A stretch of DNA of 49,513 nt, taken from the NCBI GenBank assembly GCA_036278935.1, contig DASUKA010000108.1, forward strand, positions 1 to 49,513. The letters are read 5' to 3'. The stretch comes from DASSNR01 sp036278935 (GTDB lineage: Bacteria > Gemmatimonadota > Gemmatimonadetes > Gemmatimonadales > Gemmatimonadaceae). Of this stretch, positions 9,001 through 16,184 are shown piece after piece (the first letter of the stretch is position 1; each line of letters begins with the position of its first letter). Under the pieces are notes generated by a model that was given only the letters and a program-made list of their open reading frames with translations, searched no databases and was not told the DNA's origin. Position numbers and translations under genes: made by a program.

Positions 9001-10567
9001 GGTGCTCTCGGCCACCGGCGTGCTGCCCATGGACCTCGCGCTGCATCCCGTGGAGCAGCGTATGCTCCCCGATTCCCTCACGGGCCGCATCTACGCGGAC
9101 AGCGTGGACCTCTCGATGCTCGAGGCGATCTCGAGCGAGCTGACCGGTGTGCGCGGGCGGGCCTCCACCGACCTGACCATCGGCGGTACGTGGCGCCACC
9201 CCACGCTCACCGGCCGATTGATGGTGCACGATGGCGAAGCCACCATCCCACGGGCCGGGGTGCAGCTGCGCATGGCGGATGCGGATCTCGTCTTCGCGCA
9301 CGATAGCATCGCCGTCCGCCAGCTCTCCGCCGTGAGCGGCCAGGACGACGGGGACCGCCTTGACGTGTCGGGGACGGTCCATGTGCCCGACTACGCGAGC
9401 ATCGACAGCACCTCGTTCAACCTGGCGTTCGCGGCGCACAACTTCGCGGCGTTCGACCAGCGTACGCTCTCCAGGCTCGAGCTGAGCGGGCGGGTGCGCC
9501 TGACCGGCGCATTCGACCAGGCGCGTCTGACGGGCGCCATGACGGTGGATCGTGGGACGGTCTATCTCCCCGACCTCTCGTCGCGGCGAAACGTTGTGGC
9601 GCTGGACGAGAACGATCCGGATTTCTACGACGTGGTCGACACCACCTTCGGGCAGAATCGTGGCATCGTCCCCCAGGTGTCGCCCCGCGTGAAGGAGTTC
9701 ATGACCCACCTCCAGGTGCCCGATCTTCGTATCCAGATCGGGGATGACGTGTGGCTGCGTTCTGGCGAAGCGAACATCAAGCTGGGCGGGTCGGTGGATC
9801 TGGCGCAGCTCGGTGGACAGCGGCTGAGCGGCACGCTGAAGGTCGTGCGGGGGACCTACCGGCTGGATCTGGGGCTTGTGCAGCGCAGCTTCCAGGTGGA
9901 CAGCGGCAGTATCGTCTTCTACGGCGATCCCGAGATTCCCGCCACGCTCGATGTCTACGCGAGCTACATCGTGCGCCAGCCGAACCGCCAGAACATCCGT
10001 ATCATCGCGCACGTGGGCGGCACGGTGGCCAATCCCACGCTTCAGCTGTCGAACTCCGGGCAGTTCGCACTGTCACTCACCGAGATTCTCAGCTATCTGA
10101 CGTTCGGCGCCCCGACGTTCGCGCTCGGCGGGCCGACGTCTGCCGCGCTGCGCCCGGTGGCGTCCGCGCTCCTCCCGACCATCGGCGGGGTGATCGAGCA
10201 GCAGCTGTCGGACATCATCGGCGTCCTCGATTACGTGCAGGTGCAGCCAGGGAGCGTGGGCGACGAAACGACCTCGCAGGAGAGTCCGCTGGGTGTGCTC
10301 TGGGGCTCTCGCATTGGCGTCGGGAAGCAGATCGGTGAGCGCACCTTCGTGACGGCCAACTATGGGCTGTGCAAGCTGGGCGGGACGGGCAGCAACCAGT
10401 CGCTGGCCGATGAGTTGGGGGTGACCGTGGAGCGCCGCCTGAACGATGGCTTTTCCGTGGAAGCCAGCTCCGAGCCGGCGTCGACCGCGCTCCTGTGTGG
10501 TCGCCCCGACGACCGCAATACGCCGCGCCAGTTCGGGCTGGATCTGTTCCGCGAGTGGAGCTTCTGA
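6068..10567 (+). CDS. tamB: TamB-like translocation and assembly module protein (DUF490)
   Basis: 1499 residues, slightly longer than the 1250-residue E. coli TamB. An N-terminal membrane anchor (about 12-34, around ASMILFFGVIAGLIVV) is followed by a very long beta-rich, low-cysteine region of repeated strand-turn-strand units typical of AsmA/TamB bridge-like proteins. The last ~350 residues form the TamB C-terminal domain (blocks LKVVRGTYRLDLG and LSLTEILSYLTFGAP), and the chain ends FREWSF. TamB spans the periplasm from inner membrane to a TamA-type barrel and serves outer-membrane assembly and phospholipid transport. Pairing with the preceding Omp85 gene supports the call. ATG 6068 has no clear Shine-Dalgarno and sits right after the repeat element. 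Confidence 0.9.
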   Translation: MSRRRVVAIVSASMILFFGVIAGLIVVSLTQTSAGRGWVRRNLMALVNARLSGRGTVYLGRLSGGWLTQLVIDSVAIRDAEDSLFVSTGRVRLHYDPRDLADGRLLVSSLEVDHPVVNLRRHADRDWNFRRIFPHGDSTRTPRQRSFGDFVMIDSLVVHHGTVILTMPWHPDPWLRGKARDSAIVAELVSPDHHVRPTSEGLKKTIRWTGLELRSPSARLADPDSAGQHIVIGSATVREDDPPLDVHDLRGDVRLLGDTAWLFIHHFDLPASTGRASGTIEWGGDEPTRYAVRIIGDSASLRDMDWVYPTLPTSGSGTLEVDIHNDPSDLHVLDYALRKMDVRSTRSRLSGTMTFVTGRPMLGVTDVNLAARPVNFDLLRTLAGGPFPVDWQGDITGTVRGPGGPLDRFKVDDAHFTFADAHVPGAVSRGSAHGELDIQAPARAVFHAFDVQFQTLDLRSIEFLFPAFPRLAGTVFGSATLDSSWMDVRVSHADITHQDGAGTPTHFTGSGRVTDAEPFMVFDLDLQADPLSFTTLAGSYSRLPLRGPYTGPLRVRGTTQNLELAGSLTGAGGTMALDGHFDLDAPGYLARATGSVRNLDLRTLLDRPALPSTLLTGSFRGDLSGDSLANLAGELAVGLERSRVDSTTFLPSAARVTFADGVMRVDSLDARAPSARLLASGGLGLIPNRSDSLRYTVTLDSLALLRPYLPWRSARRDSLGGQLEVHGTLAGSLHALSAAGTVTGSDVTVGTMAVANAAGRYSAAGLPAGAHGTITASLDSITAGELHFADATAALAMSDAEHGRLSLRLAGDSAPSGRMLHAASTMRFARVGPGWRVAMDTLGLHIGDHSWALAAPVHVELDSTTVVVDSLLLGNGAGGRIAMRGQFPTDRAVSASLTADSVPLSDVGALTQSGTELHGFGNMAGVMAGTRAHPTLRMTGRFADARIGALHVPMFTVRGSYANERLDAALQVLRDSQPVLSATGVLPMDLALHPVEQRMLPDSLTGRIYADSVDLSMLEAISSELTGVRGRASTDLTIGGTWRHPTLTGRLMVHDGEATIPRAGVQLRMADADLVFAHDSIAVRQLSAVSGQDDGDRLDVSGTVHVPDYASIDSTSFNLAFAAHNFAAFDQRTLSRLELSGRVRLTGAFDQARLTGAMTVDRGTVYLPDLSSRRNVVALDENDPDFYDVVDTTFGQNRGIVPQVSPRVKEFMTHLQVPDLRIQIGDDVWLRSGEANIKLGGSVDLAQLGGQRLSGTLKVVRGTYRLDLGLVQRSFQVDSGSIVFYGDPEIPATLDVYASYIVRQPNRQNIRIIAHVGGTVANPTLQLSNSGQFALSLTEILSYLTFGAPTFALGGPTSAALRPVASALLPTIGGVIEQQLSDIIGVLDYVQVQPGSVGDETTSQESPLGVLWGSRIGVGKQIGERTFVTANYGLCKLGGTGSNQSLADELGVTVERRLNDGFSVEASSEPASTALLCGRPDDRNTPRQFGLDLFREWSF

Positions 10568-10620
10568 GGGGCGAGAGAGGAGAAAGGGGAGCTCGCCTTT
10601 CTCCTCTCTCCTCTCTCGCC
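10568..10620. repeat. Modular low-complexity repeat, GAGAAAGG type, hairpin
   Basis: It starts on the base after the tamB stop codon. The left arm GGCGAGAGAGGAGAAAGG (10570-10587) is complementary to CCTTTCTCCTCTCTC (10596-10610), followed by an extra CTCTCTC and then GCC. It may act as a transcription terminator, although no T-run follows. Near-identical arms occur at 18971-19079 and related ones near 37640. Confidence 0.75.
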
Positions 10621-10679
10621 GTCCCTGTTCCGCATCCCCCTCGTGGCGCGTCTGTTTCTTGACCCTCACCGTCTTCACC

Positions 10680-10889
10680 ATGACCGACCAGCCCGAAGTT
10701 CCCGAAGCGGACGCCGCAGTTCCGGCGCACGATGCCATGACCTGCCGAGCGTGTGGCTCGGTGGCGCGCGCGTCCGAAGGGTATCCGTGCGCCGCGTGCG
10801 GCACGTTCATCTGTCTCATGTGCAGCTTTCGCGGCACGGTGCTCTGCAGCGCGTGCGCGGCGAAGCCGCCGGCCACGGCAGGCGGATGA
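10680..10889 (+). CDS. Small zinc-ribbon-like protein with four CxxC motifs
   Basis: 69 residues. After an acidic 20-residue leader, four CxxC pairs (CRAC, CAAC, CLMC, CSAC) occur in about 40 residues, the pattern of a two-zinc treble-clef or zinc-ribbon mini-protein. Its stop overlaps the next start as ATGA (10886-10889), which argues for translational coupling and a real gene. It resembles short CxxC proteins seen as conserved hypotheticals. Function unknown; binding to nucleic acid or protein is a guess. Confidence 0.72.
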   Translation: MTDQPEVPEADAAVPAHDAMTCRACGSVARASEGYPCAACGTFICLMCSFRGTVLCSACAAKPPATAGG

Positions 10890-11179
10890 GCGGGATGGAA
10901 GTCATCCGCGGGTGGCTCGCCGTGGATGATCGCACGTTCACGGTGCTCGGCGAGCCCTGGTACGATCCGCCGAGTGGCGAGTGGAAGGGACGCTTCCTGT
11001 ACGTGCCGCTCGATCGCTCGCTGCCGCAAACGGTGGGGACGCACGCGGTGCGTCACGCCAGGCAGCGCGACGAGGTGGTGCGGCAGCTGAGCGCTGCCAG
11101 CGATCGCGAGCTGGCGCAGGCATTTCGCGCGATTCCACTCTCTCCGATCGTTCCGCCCGCCGTGCCCGGTGAGCGCTGA
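10886..11179 (+). CDS. Conserved-looking protein of unknown function, 97 aa
   Basis: No family recognised. The 97-residue product is soluble, with no signal peptide or membrane segment. It starts by a 4-bp overlap with the CxxC gene and overlaps the P1-peptidase start by 11 bp, so it sits inside a coupled three-gene unit. Tryptophan-rich text near the N-terminus (RGWLAVDD, GEPWYDPPSGEWKG) suggests a small beta domain, followed by a helical stretch. Coupling on both sides is the main evidence that it is real. Confidence 0.65.
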   Translation: MSGMEVIRGWLAVDDRTFTVLGEPWYDPPSGEWKGRFLYVPLDRSLPQTVGTHAVRHARQRDEVVRQLSAASDRELAQAFRAIPLSPIVPPAVPGER

Positions 11180-12155
11180 CTTCTCCCCATTCGGGCTCGC
11201 GGTTGGCCACGCCACTGACGAGGCGGGCGCTACGGGGCTCACCGTGGTCCGCGGCATCGACGCGCCCTTTCGTGCCGCGGCAGCGGTGCTCGGTCGTGCC
11301 ACGGGAACGCGGGAACTGGACGCGCTGAGTCCGCATCACCTGGTGGAGCGGGTCGATGCGATCGTGCTCACCGGGGGCTCGGCGTACGGTCTGGCTGCCG
11401 CGGCGGGCGTGATGCGGTGGATGGAGGAGCGGGGGCGGGGCTTTGCCGTGAATGGCGGCGTGGTGCCGATTGTCCCCGCCGCCGTGATCTTCGATCTCGC
11501 CCCACTCGGCGCGTTCGGCGCACGCCCAACGGCCACGATGGCGTACGAGGCGTGCGAGCGAGCCAGGCCGGCGCCAATCGCCGAAGGGAGCGTGGGCGTG
11601 GGCACAGGTGCCACGGTGGGGAAGGGGCTGGGCCCCGAACGCGCCATGAAAGGCGGCGTGGGATGCTGGGTGGAGCACGCCGGTGCGCTGGCCGTGGGCG
11701 CGCTGGTGGTGGTCAATGCACTCGGCGATGTGCGCGACGCCGCGGGCCGCGTCATCGCCGGAGCGCGCGCCGAGGATGGATCGTTCGTGGATGTGGAACG
11801 CGCCATTGCCCGCGGCGACGTGGTGCGGCGGCGCGGCGAAGAGCAGGCGATGCGGAACACGACACTGGCCGCAGTGGCCACCAACGCGCTCCTCTCGCGG
11901 CTGGAGCTCACGCAGCTCGCCCGCGCTGCGAGCGCGGCGTTCGCGCGGCGCATCACGCCGGTGGGAACGAGCTTCGACGGCGATGTGGTGTTCGCCGTGT
12001 GTCCCATGCAGGGAGATCCGGCCACCGGGATGCAGGTGGAGGCGCTCGCCACAGGCGCGCTGGAAGCGGCCATTGAGCGCGCGGTACGGCTCGCGCGCGG
12101 GCGGGATGGAATTCCGGGACTTGCCGACGGGGGTGCGGAGGCCGGCAGCGCGTAA
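11169..12155 (+). CDS. P1 family peptidase (DmpA/BapA-like N-terminal nucleophile hydrolase)
   Basis: 328 residues from GTG 11169. The peptidase family S58 (DmpA) fold is recognisable from GLTVVRG near the start, VDAIVLTGGSAYGLAAAAGVMRWMEE, the glycine-rich GSVGVGTGATVGK, and ITPVGTSFDGDVVFAV near 260, which corresponds to the P.HT..DGD..FA self-processing site of bacterial homologues; here the preceding His is Gly. Family members cut themselves before a Thr or Ser and then act as aminopeptidases or beta-peptidases. No signal peptide, so it is probably cytoplasmic. Substrate unknown. It faces the DUF6941-like gene tail to tail. Confidence 0.85.
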   Translation: MSADFSPFGLAVGHATDEAGATGLTVVRGIDAPFRAAAAVLGRATGTRELDALSPHHLVERVDAIVLTGGSAYGLAAAAGVMRWMEERGRGFAVNGGVVPIVPAAVIFDLAPLGAFGARPTATMAYEACERARPAPIAEGSVGVGTGATVGKGLGPERAMKGGVGCWVEHAGALAVGALVVVNALGDVRDAAGRVIAGARAEDGSFVDVERAIARGDVVRRRGEEQAMRNTTLAAVATNALLSRLELTQLARAASAAFARRITPVGTSFDGDVVFAVCPMQGDPATGMQVEALATGALEAAIERAVRLARGRDGIPGLADGGAEAGSA

Positions 12156-12171
12156 CGCTGTGCCGTGCGGA

Positions 12172-12208
12172 GCGCCGCCCGCCGGTACGTGTAGCCGGAG
12201 AGCGGCGC
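12172..12208. terminator. Inverted repeat between convergent genes
   Basis: GCGCCGC (12172-12178) pairs with GCGGCGC (12202-12208), with an inner CCGG/CCGG pair. It occupies the 56-bp gap between the P1-peptidase stop and the stop of the minus-strand gene, where a bidirectional terminator is expected. No T-tract. Confidence 0.4.
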
Positions 12209-12211
12209 GGA

Positions 12212-12634
12212 TCAGCTCACCAGGCCGCCGCCGGGCATCTGCGGGGCGCCCGCGTGCACCTGCAGCTTGATCTCCGTGCGCGCCACAGCGTCGAGCGCGA
12301 TGCCCATGGTGTAGGTGCCCGGGCCATCGAGCGGGAGGTCGAGCGCCGCGATGATCGGCAAGTCCATCTCCCCCGTGCCGATGGGGGGCGCGCCGACGTT
12401 CAGCTCACCGCTGGTGGACCAGAGCTCGGTACCCTGCGGGTTGCGCCACTGCAGCCCGACCACGTGCGCGCCCACATCGGCGTGCGAGCCCTTGAGGCGC
12501 ACGACGAGATGGGCGCGTGGGTGCACGGCGGGGAAGCCGGCCACATGCACGGAATCGAAGACGCCGAGGACGTTGAGTTTCCCTTCCTGGGAGACGTTGG
12601 CCGCGTCGGCAAAGAGGGCAAACGAAACGTGCAT
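12212..12634 (-). CDS. DUF6941-like conserved protein
   Basis: 140 residues, no signal peptide. The start MHVSFALFADAANVSQEGKL and the later strand-rich section resemble the small bacterial family annotated DUF6941, whose function is unknown; the assignment is from memory. It is the only minus-strand gene in this part of the window and has its own promoter: TAACTT (12641-12646, minus) lies exactly six bases before the ATG, so the transcript is predicted to lack a leader. Confidence 0.7.
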   Translation of the reverse strand: MHVSFALFADAANVSQEGKLNVLGVFDSVHVAGFPAVHPRAHLVVRLKGSHADVGAHVVGLQWRNPQGTELWSTSGELNVGAPPIGTGEMDLPIIAALDLPLDGPGTYTMGIALDAVARTEIKLQVHAGAPQMPGGGLVS

Positions 12635-12640
12635 GGGCGC

Positions 12641-12646
12641 AAGTTA
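12641..12646 (-). promoter_or_regulatory. -10-like box TAACTT, six bases before a start codon
   Basis: Read on the minus strand, TAACTT is followed by six bases and the ATG of the DUF6941-like gene. With a normal 6-8 base distance from -10 to transcription start, the mRNA would begin at or next to the ATG. The -35 (TGGCCG, 17 bases upstream) is weak. Confidence 0.4.
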
Positions 12647-12743
12647 CGTCGTGCGCTACCGAGCGGCCAGCGGCCCACGTGCCGCCATCCGCGAGTGCGG
12701 TCACACGTGATTCTGCTGGCTCCCGCCCCCCGCCGCTCCCGTC

Positions 12744-12749
12744 TACTTT
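12744..12749 (+). promoter_or_regulatory. -10-like box TACTTT, six bases before a start codon
   Basis: TACTTT is followed by six bases and the ATG of the EamA gene at 12756, the same spacing as for the divergent gene. No good -35 is visible. A leaderless transcript is predicted. Confidence 0.4.
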
Positions 12750-12755
12750 TCCTGC

Positions 12756-13691
12756 ATGACATCCACCGTACGCGATGCGACTCGCGTTGCGCCTCCGGCC
12801 GCGAGCCGGGGCACCACAGGGCCGGCGGCATCGCTCACGGATGGGCTGCTGCTCCTCACCACGCTCATCTGGGGTGCCAACTACGCGGTCGTGAAGTACG
12901 GCGCGAGTGTCGTGCGCCCGCTGGCGTACAACAGTGCGCGCGTGGCGGTGGCGGCGGTGGTGCTCGTGGCGCTCGCGGCGGGCAGCCGCCGCGTGAAGCG
13001 CTTCGCGCGGCGGGACCTGCTCGCCCTGCTCGCACTTGGTGTCCTGGGCAACGGGCTCTACCAGTTTCTCTTCGTGGAAGGCATTGCCCGCACGCGCGCG
13101 GGCGATGCCGCACTGGTAGTGGCGTCCACGCCCGCACTTGTCGCCTTGCTGGGCCGGGTGCTGGGCGTCGAGCGCGTTGGAGCGCGTGCCGCGGGCGGCA
13201 TCATCCTCTCGATAGCCGGCGTTGGCTGCGTGGTATTCGGCGCATCCGTGGCTCCGGGCGGGCAATCCACCGTGGTGGGGAACCTCATCATCCTTGTCGG
13301 CGCGGCGTGCTGGGCGCTCTACACGGTACTCCTCAAGCCGTACGCGAATCGCCTGGATGCGCTGGGCGTCAACGCCATCACGATGACGGGCGGCGCCATT
13401 CCCCTGCTGCTGATCGCTGTGCCGGCCCTGGCGGCAACGCCCTGGCGGCATCTGGGCGCCGGGGCAGTCGGCGCGATTGCCTACGGCTCGATCGGCTCCC
13501 TCGTCATCGCGTATCTCTTCTGGTATCGCGGCATTCGCGTGTTGGGACCAACGCGCACCGCGACGTACTCCAACCTGCAACCGCTTGTCGCGATTCTCGT
13601 GGCCTGGCTCTTCCTGCGCGAGGTGCCTACCCCCTGGCAGTGGGGTGGCGCCGTAGCGATCATTGCCGGTGTGATCATGACGCGTACATGA
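12756..13691 (+). CDS. EamA/DMT-superfamily exporter
   Basis: 311 residues. After a ~28-residue N-terminal tail there are about ten hydrophobic segments in two EamA repeats; the first begins near LLLTTLIWGANYAVVKYG and the second near NLIILVGAACWALYTVLLKPY. Drug/metabolite exporters of this family move amino acids, nucleobases or other small metabolites across the inner membrane; the substrate cannot be read from sequence. The downstream HAD gene starts on the overlapping ATGA at 13688-13691, so the two are co-expressed. Confidence 0.9.
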   Translation: MTSTVRDATRVAPPAASRGTTGPAASLTDGLLLLTTLIWGANYAVVKYGASVVRPLAYNSARVAVAAVVLVALAAGSRRVKRFARRDLLALLALGVLGNGLYQFLFVEGIARTRAGDAALVVASTPALVALLGRVLGVERVGARAAGGIILSIAGVGCVVFGASVAPGGQSTVVGNLIILVGAACWALYTVLLKPYANRLDALGVNAITMTGGAIPLLLIAVPALAATPWRHLGAGAVGAIAYGSIGSLVIAYLFWYRGIRVLGPTRTATYSNLQPLVAILVAWLFLREVPTPWQWGGAVAIIAGVIMTRT

Positions 13692-14380
13692 AGCTCGTGC
13701 TGTTCGATATCGACGGCACCATCCTCTGGAGCGATGGGGCGGGACGGCGCGCCATGAGCGCGGCGCTCACACAGGTCTTCGGCGGCGCCGGGCCCACCGA
13801 GTATCGCTACGATGGGAAGACCGATCCGCAGATCGTTCGCGATCTGATGCGCCTTGCGGGGCACGCCGATGCGGCGATCGATGCGGGCATGGACGCGCTC
13901 ACCGCACACTACCTGCGCGGGCTGGAGCGGGAGCTGGCGGACGATGCGCACCACGCGCACCTCTTCGAGGGCATTGCGGAGCTGCTGGAGGCGCTGGAGG
14001 CGCGAAGCGATGTGGTGGTGGGCCTCCTCACGGGGAACATGCGCGAAGGGGCGGCCATCAAGCTGCGCGCCGTGGGGCTCGATGCGGCGCGCTTCCGCGT
14101 GACCGCGTTCGGCTCCGATCACAGCCACCGGCCCGAGCTCCCGGCCGTCGCGCAGCGCCGCGCGCGCGAGCTGCTGGGCATGGAGATCACGCCAAGCGAC
14201 ATGATCGTGATTGGCGATACGCCCGCCGACATCGAGTGCGCCCGTGCCGCTGGCGCGCGCTCCATTGCGGTGGCAACGGGGCGGTATACGCCCGAGGAGC
14301 TGGCCGGCCATCATCCCACCGCCGTCTTCGCGACGCTGGCGGACACGGAGGCCGTGATGCGGGTGATCCTCGATGCGTGA
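13688..14380 (+). CDS. HAD-superfamily hydrolase (phosphoglycolate phosphatase-like)
   Basis: 230 residues. The HAD motifs are all present: motif I DIDGT (nucleophile and acid-base aspartates) at 8-12, motif II threonine in VVGLLTGNM, and motif III-IV as VIGDTPADIECARAAG with the acidic pair. A helical cap of about 80 residues follows motif I, placing it with the Gph/beta-phosphoglucomutase-like subfamily I. Substrate uncertain; phosphoglycolate and other small phosphate esters are typical. The next gene overlaps its end by 8 bp. Confidence 0.88.
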   Translation: MKLVLFDIDGTILWSDGAGRRAMSAALTQVFGGAGPTEYRYDGKTDPQIVRDLMRLAGHADAAIDAGMDALTAHYLRGLERELADDAHHAHLFEGIAELLEALEARSDVVVGLLTGNMREGAAIKLRAVGLDAARFRVTAFGSDHSHRPELPAVAQRRARELLGMEITPSDMIVIGDTPADIECARAAGARSIAVATGRYTPEELAGHHPTAVFATLADTEAVMRVILDA

Positions 14381-14966
14381 GGTGGAGCTCAAGGCGGTGG
14401 TGACGGACTGGGAGATGTCGTGCGCGCGGCTCGAGGGGGCCGGTGCGTCGCCCGCCTTCCACGGGCGCCTCGAAGATCGCCGATATGATCATACCGATCG
14501 CACGCTCGCATCACGCGATGAGGTGCTGCGCTTGCGCGTGTACCGGAGTGGCCAGCTCACCCGTGCGGAGCTGGGATGGAAGGGCAGGACGCACGAGGAG
14601 CACGGATACAAGGTGCGCGAGGAGCTCTCCGCAACGACCACCGATGCCGGCGCGCTCGCCGATATCCTGCTGCGGCTGGGCTACGTGGTGACGCACGCCG
14701 TCGATCGCGAGATTGCGCAGTATGAGCTGGGCGGCGCCGCGATTCGGCTGGAGCGCTACCCGCGCATGGATGATCTGATCGAGGTGGAAGGCGCGCCCGA
14801 GGAGATCGAGCGCGCCATTGCCGTGCTGGGCATCCCGCGCGCGGCCTTCACGAGCGATCGTCTGCGCGATTTCGCCGCGCGGTACGAGGAGCGTACCGGG
14901 AACAGCGCCGCGCTCTCCGATGATGAGCTCGCCGGCACGGTGCACTACCGCCGGGAGGACGCGTGA
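14373..14966 (+). CDS. CYTH-domain protein (class IV adenylate cyclase / triphosphatase fold)
   Basis: 197 residues. The N-terminal ExExK signature of the CYTH tunnel fold is visible as EVELK at 3-7. Later charged strands (VLRLRVYRSG, AELGWKG, VDREIAQYELGGAAIRLERY, LIEVEGAPEEIE) match the alternating Arg/Lys/Glu pattern that binds triphosphate and metal. The family covers CyaB-like class IV adenylate cyclases and thiamine- or inorganic triphosphatases, and sequence alone does not separate them. It overlaps both neighbours. Confidence 0.85.
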   Translation: MREVELKAVVTDWEMSCARLEGAGASPAFHGRLEDRRYDHTDRTLASRDEVLRLRVYRSGQLTRAELGWKGRTHEEHGYKVREELSATTTDAGALADILLRLGYVVTHAVDREIAQYELGGAAIRLERYPRMDDLIEVEGAPEEIERAIAVLGIPRAAFTSDRLRDFAARYEERTGNSAALSDDELAGTVHYRREDA

Positions 14967-15751
14967 TGCGGGAGACGCGCGTCGCCGTTACGGTCGCGGG
15001 ACTCTGGCGCGGGGTGGAGCTTGCTGGTGAGGCGCAGCTGGACGTCGGCCAGGATGATCTGGTGCTGGACACCACCTCGGGCGTGGTGGTCATGCCGTAC
15101 GCCAAGCTGGAGGGGATACACGCGCACGAGCATCGGCTCACACTCTTCCTCGTCACCGGTGACACGATCGAGTTGAGCGACTTCGGGTCGCCGGCACTGC
15201 CCGCCATCGCGCGCGACATTGCGCGGCGCGCCTGCGCGCTACCGGAGCTCACGCGATCGCTCCGCGCACTGGGCTCGCGCCGCGCCGTGGCGCCCCCGGA
15301 ACACGATCGCTTCTTCGAACCGTTGCTCGAGGCCCGCCGCGTGGCTGAGGGAGCGCGCGCCCTCGACGATGTGCTGACGGCGTTCGATGCCGGCGCGCTC
15401 CGCTCCAACATGACGCGCCGTCTGGCTGAGTTCGCGGCGGCGCGCTACCCGGACGACGCACCGGAGCGGCGAGCGCTCGAGGCGGAGCTGCTCGATGGCG
15501 CGGAAGCGCTCTTCCGCGCATTCGATGCTCTGGGCAATTCGGCCAACGCCGTGCGGTCCACAGCCGAGGGCGAGCGATTTGCGGCGTGGCGCCAATGGAC
15601 GCGCGTGCTCACCGGCGTGTTCGAGCATGCCGACCAGTGCTGGCTCGATCTCCTGGTGGTGCTCGTGGACGCGCGCCGCGCGCCGCCAAACCGGAAGCGG
15701 CGCGGGCGGTGGGGGCGGAAACGCGACCGCGAAGACAGGCGCCGCGCATGA
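14966..15751 (+). CDS. Protein of unknown function with possible PH-like N-terminal domain
   Basis: 261 residues, no signal peptide or membrane helix. Residues about 1-80 form a strand-rich region (LDVGQDDLVLDTTSGVVVMPYAKLEGI, LTLFLVTGDTIELSDF) resembling small bacterial PH-like domains; this is a pattern impression. The rest is helical and ends in a basic tail, RKRRGRWGRKRDRED. The start could equally be GTG 14963 (overlapping GTGA); ATG 14966 is used here. Its stop overlaps the acpS start by ATGA, so it belongs to the same transcript as acpS. Confidence 0.68.
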   Translation: MRETRVAVTVAGLWRGVELAGEAQLDVGQDDLVLDTTSGVVVMPYAKLEGIHAHEHRLTLFLVTGDTIELSDFGSPALPAIARDIARRACALPELTRSLRALGSRRAVAPPEHDRFFEPLLEARRVAEGARALDDVLTAFDAGALRSNMTRRLAEFAAARYPDDAPERRALEAELLDGAEALFRAFDALGNSANAVRSTAEGERFAAWRQWTRVLTGVFEHADQCWLDLLVVLVDARRAPPNRKRRGRWGRKRDREDRRRA

Positions 15752-16137
15752 TCGTCGGCATGGGGATCGACCTCGTCGAGATCGCGCGCATGCGCCGGCT
15801 GCTGGCGGCGCAGGGCGACCGCGCGCTGGCGCGGCTCTTCACGGACGGTGAGGTGGCGTACGCCATGCGGCGCAGCGAGCCGGTGCGGCACCTCGCGGCA
15901 CGGGTGGCGGCCAAGGAAGCCACATTCAAGGCGCTCTCGGGAAGCGCGGCGGCACGCGGCATCGGCATCGGGTGGCGCGACATGGAGGTCGTGGTGCATG
16001 AGGATGGCCGCCCCATGCTCATGTTGCACGGGGCGGCGGAATGCCGGGCCACCGAGCTGGCGGTAGCGTGCAGCTGGGTGACGCTGTCGCACAGCGAGGG
16101 AACCGCGGCGGCGGTTGTCGTCCTTGAGCGCGCGTAG
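15748..16137 (+). CDS. acpS: Holo-[acyl-carrier-protein] synthase
   Basis: 129 residues, standard for AcpS. It transfers 4'-phosphopantetheine from CoA to the acyl carrier protein. Diagnostic motifs: GMGIDLVEIARM at the N-terminus (metal-binding Asp8), AARVAAKEATFKAL in the middle (the F/W-x-KEA motif with the second metal-binding Glu) and WVTLSHSEGTAAAVVVLE at the end. Coupled to the preceding unknown gene by a 4-bp overlap. Confidence 0.95.
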   Translation: MIVGMGIDLVEIARMRRLLAAQGDRALARLFTDGEVAYAMRRSEPVRHLAARVAAKEATFKALSGSAAARGIGIGWRDMEVVVHEDGRPMLMLHGAAECRATELAVACSWVTLSHSEGTAAAVVVLERA

Positions 16138-16184
16138 CGCATGCCCATGGTGACGCCCTCCGCACGACCTCGCTCCGTTCGACC

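Noticed and set aside
12254..13687. Long upstream extension of the HAD phosphatase frame
   Set aside because: The extension runs antisense or out of frame through two real genes; the HAD N-terminus MKLVLFDIDGT starts at 13688 with an ATGA overlap.
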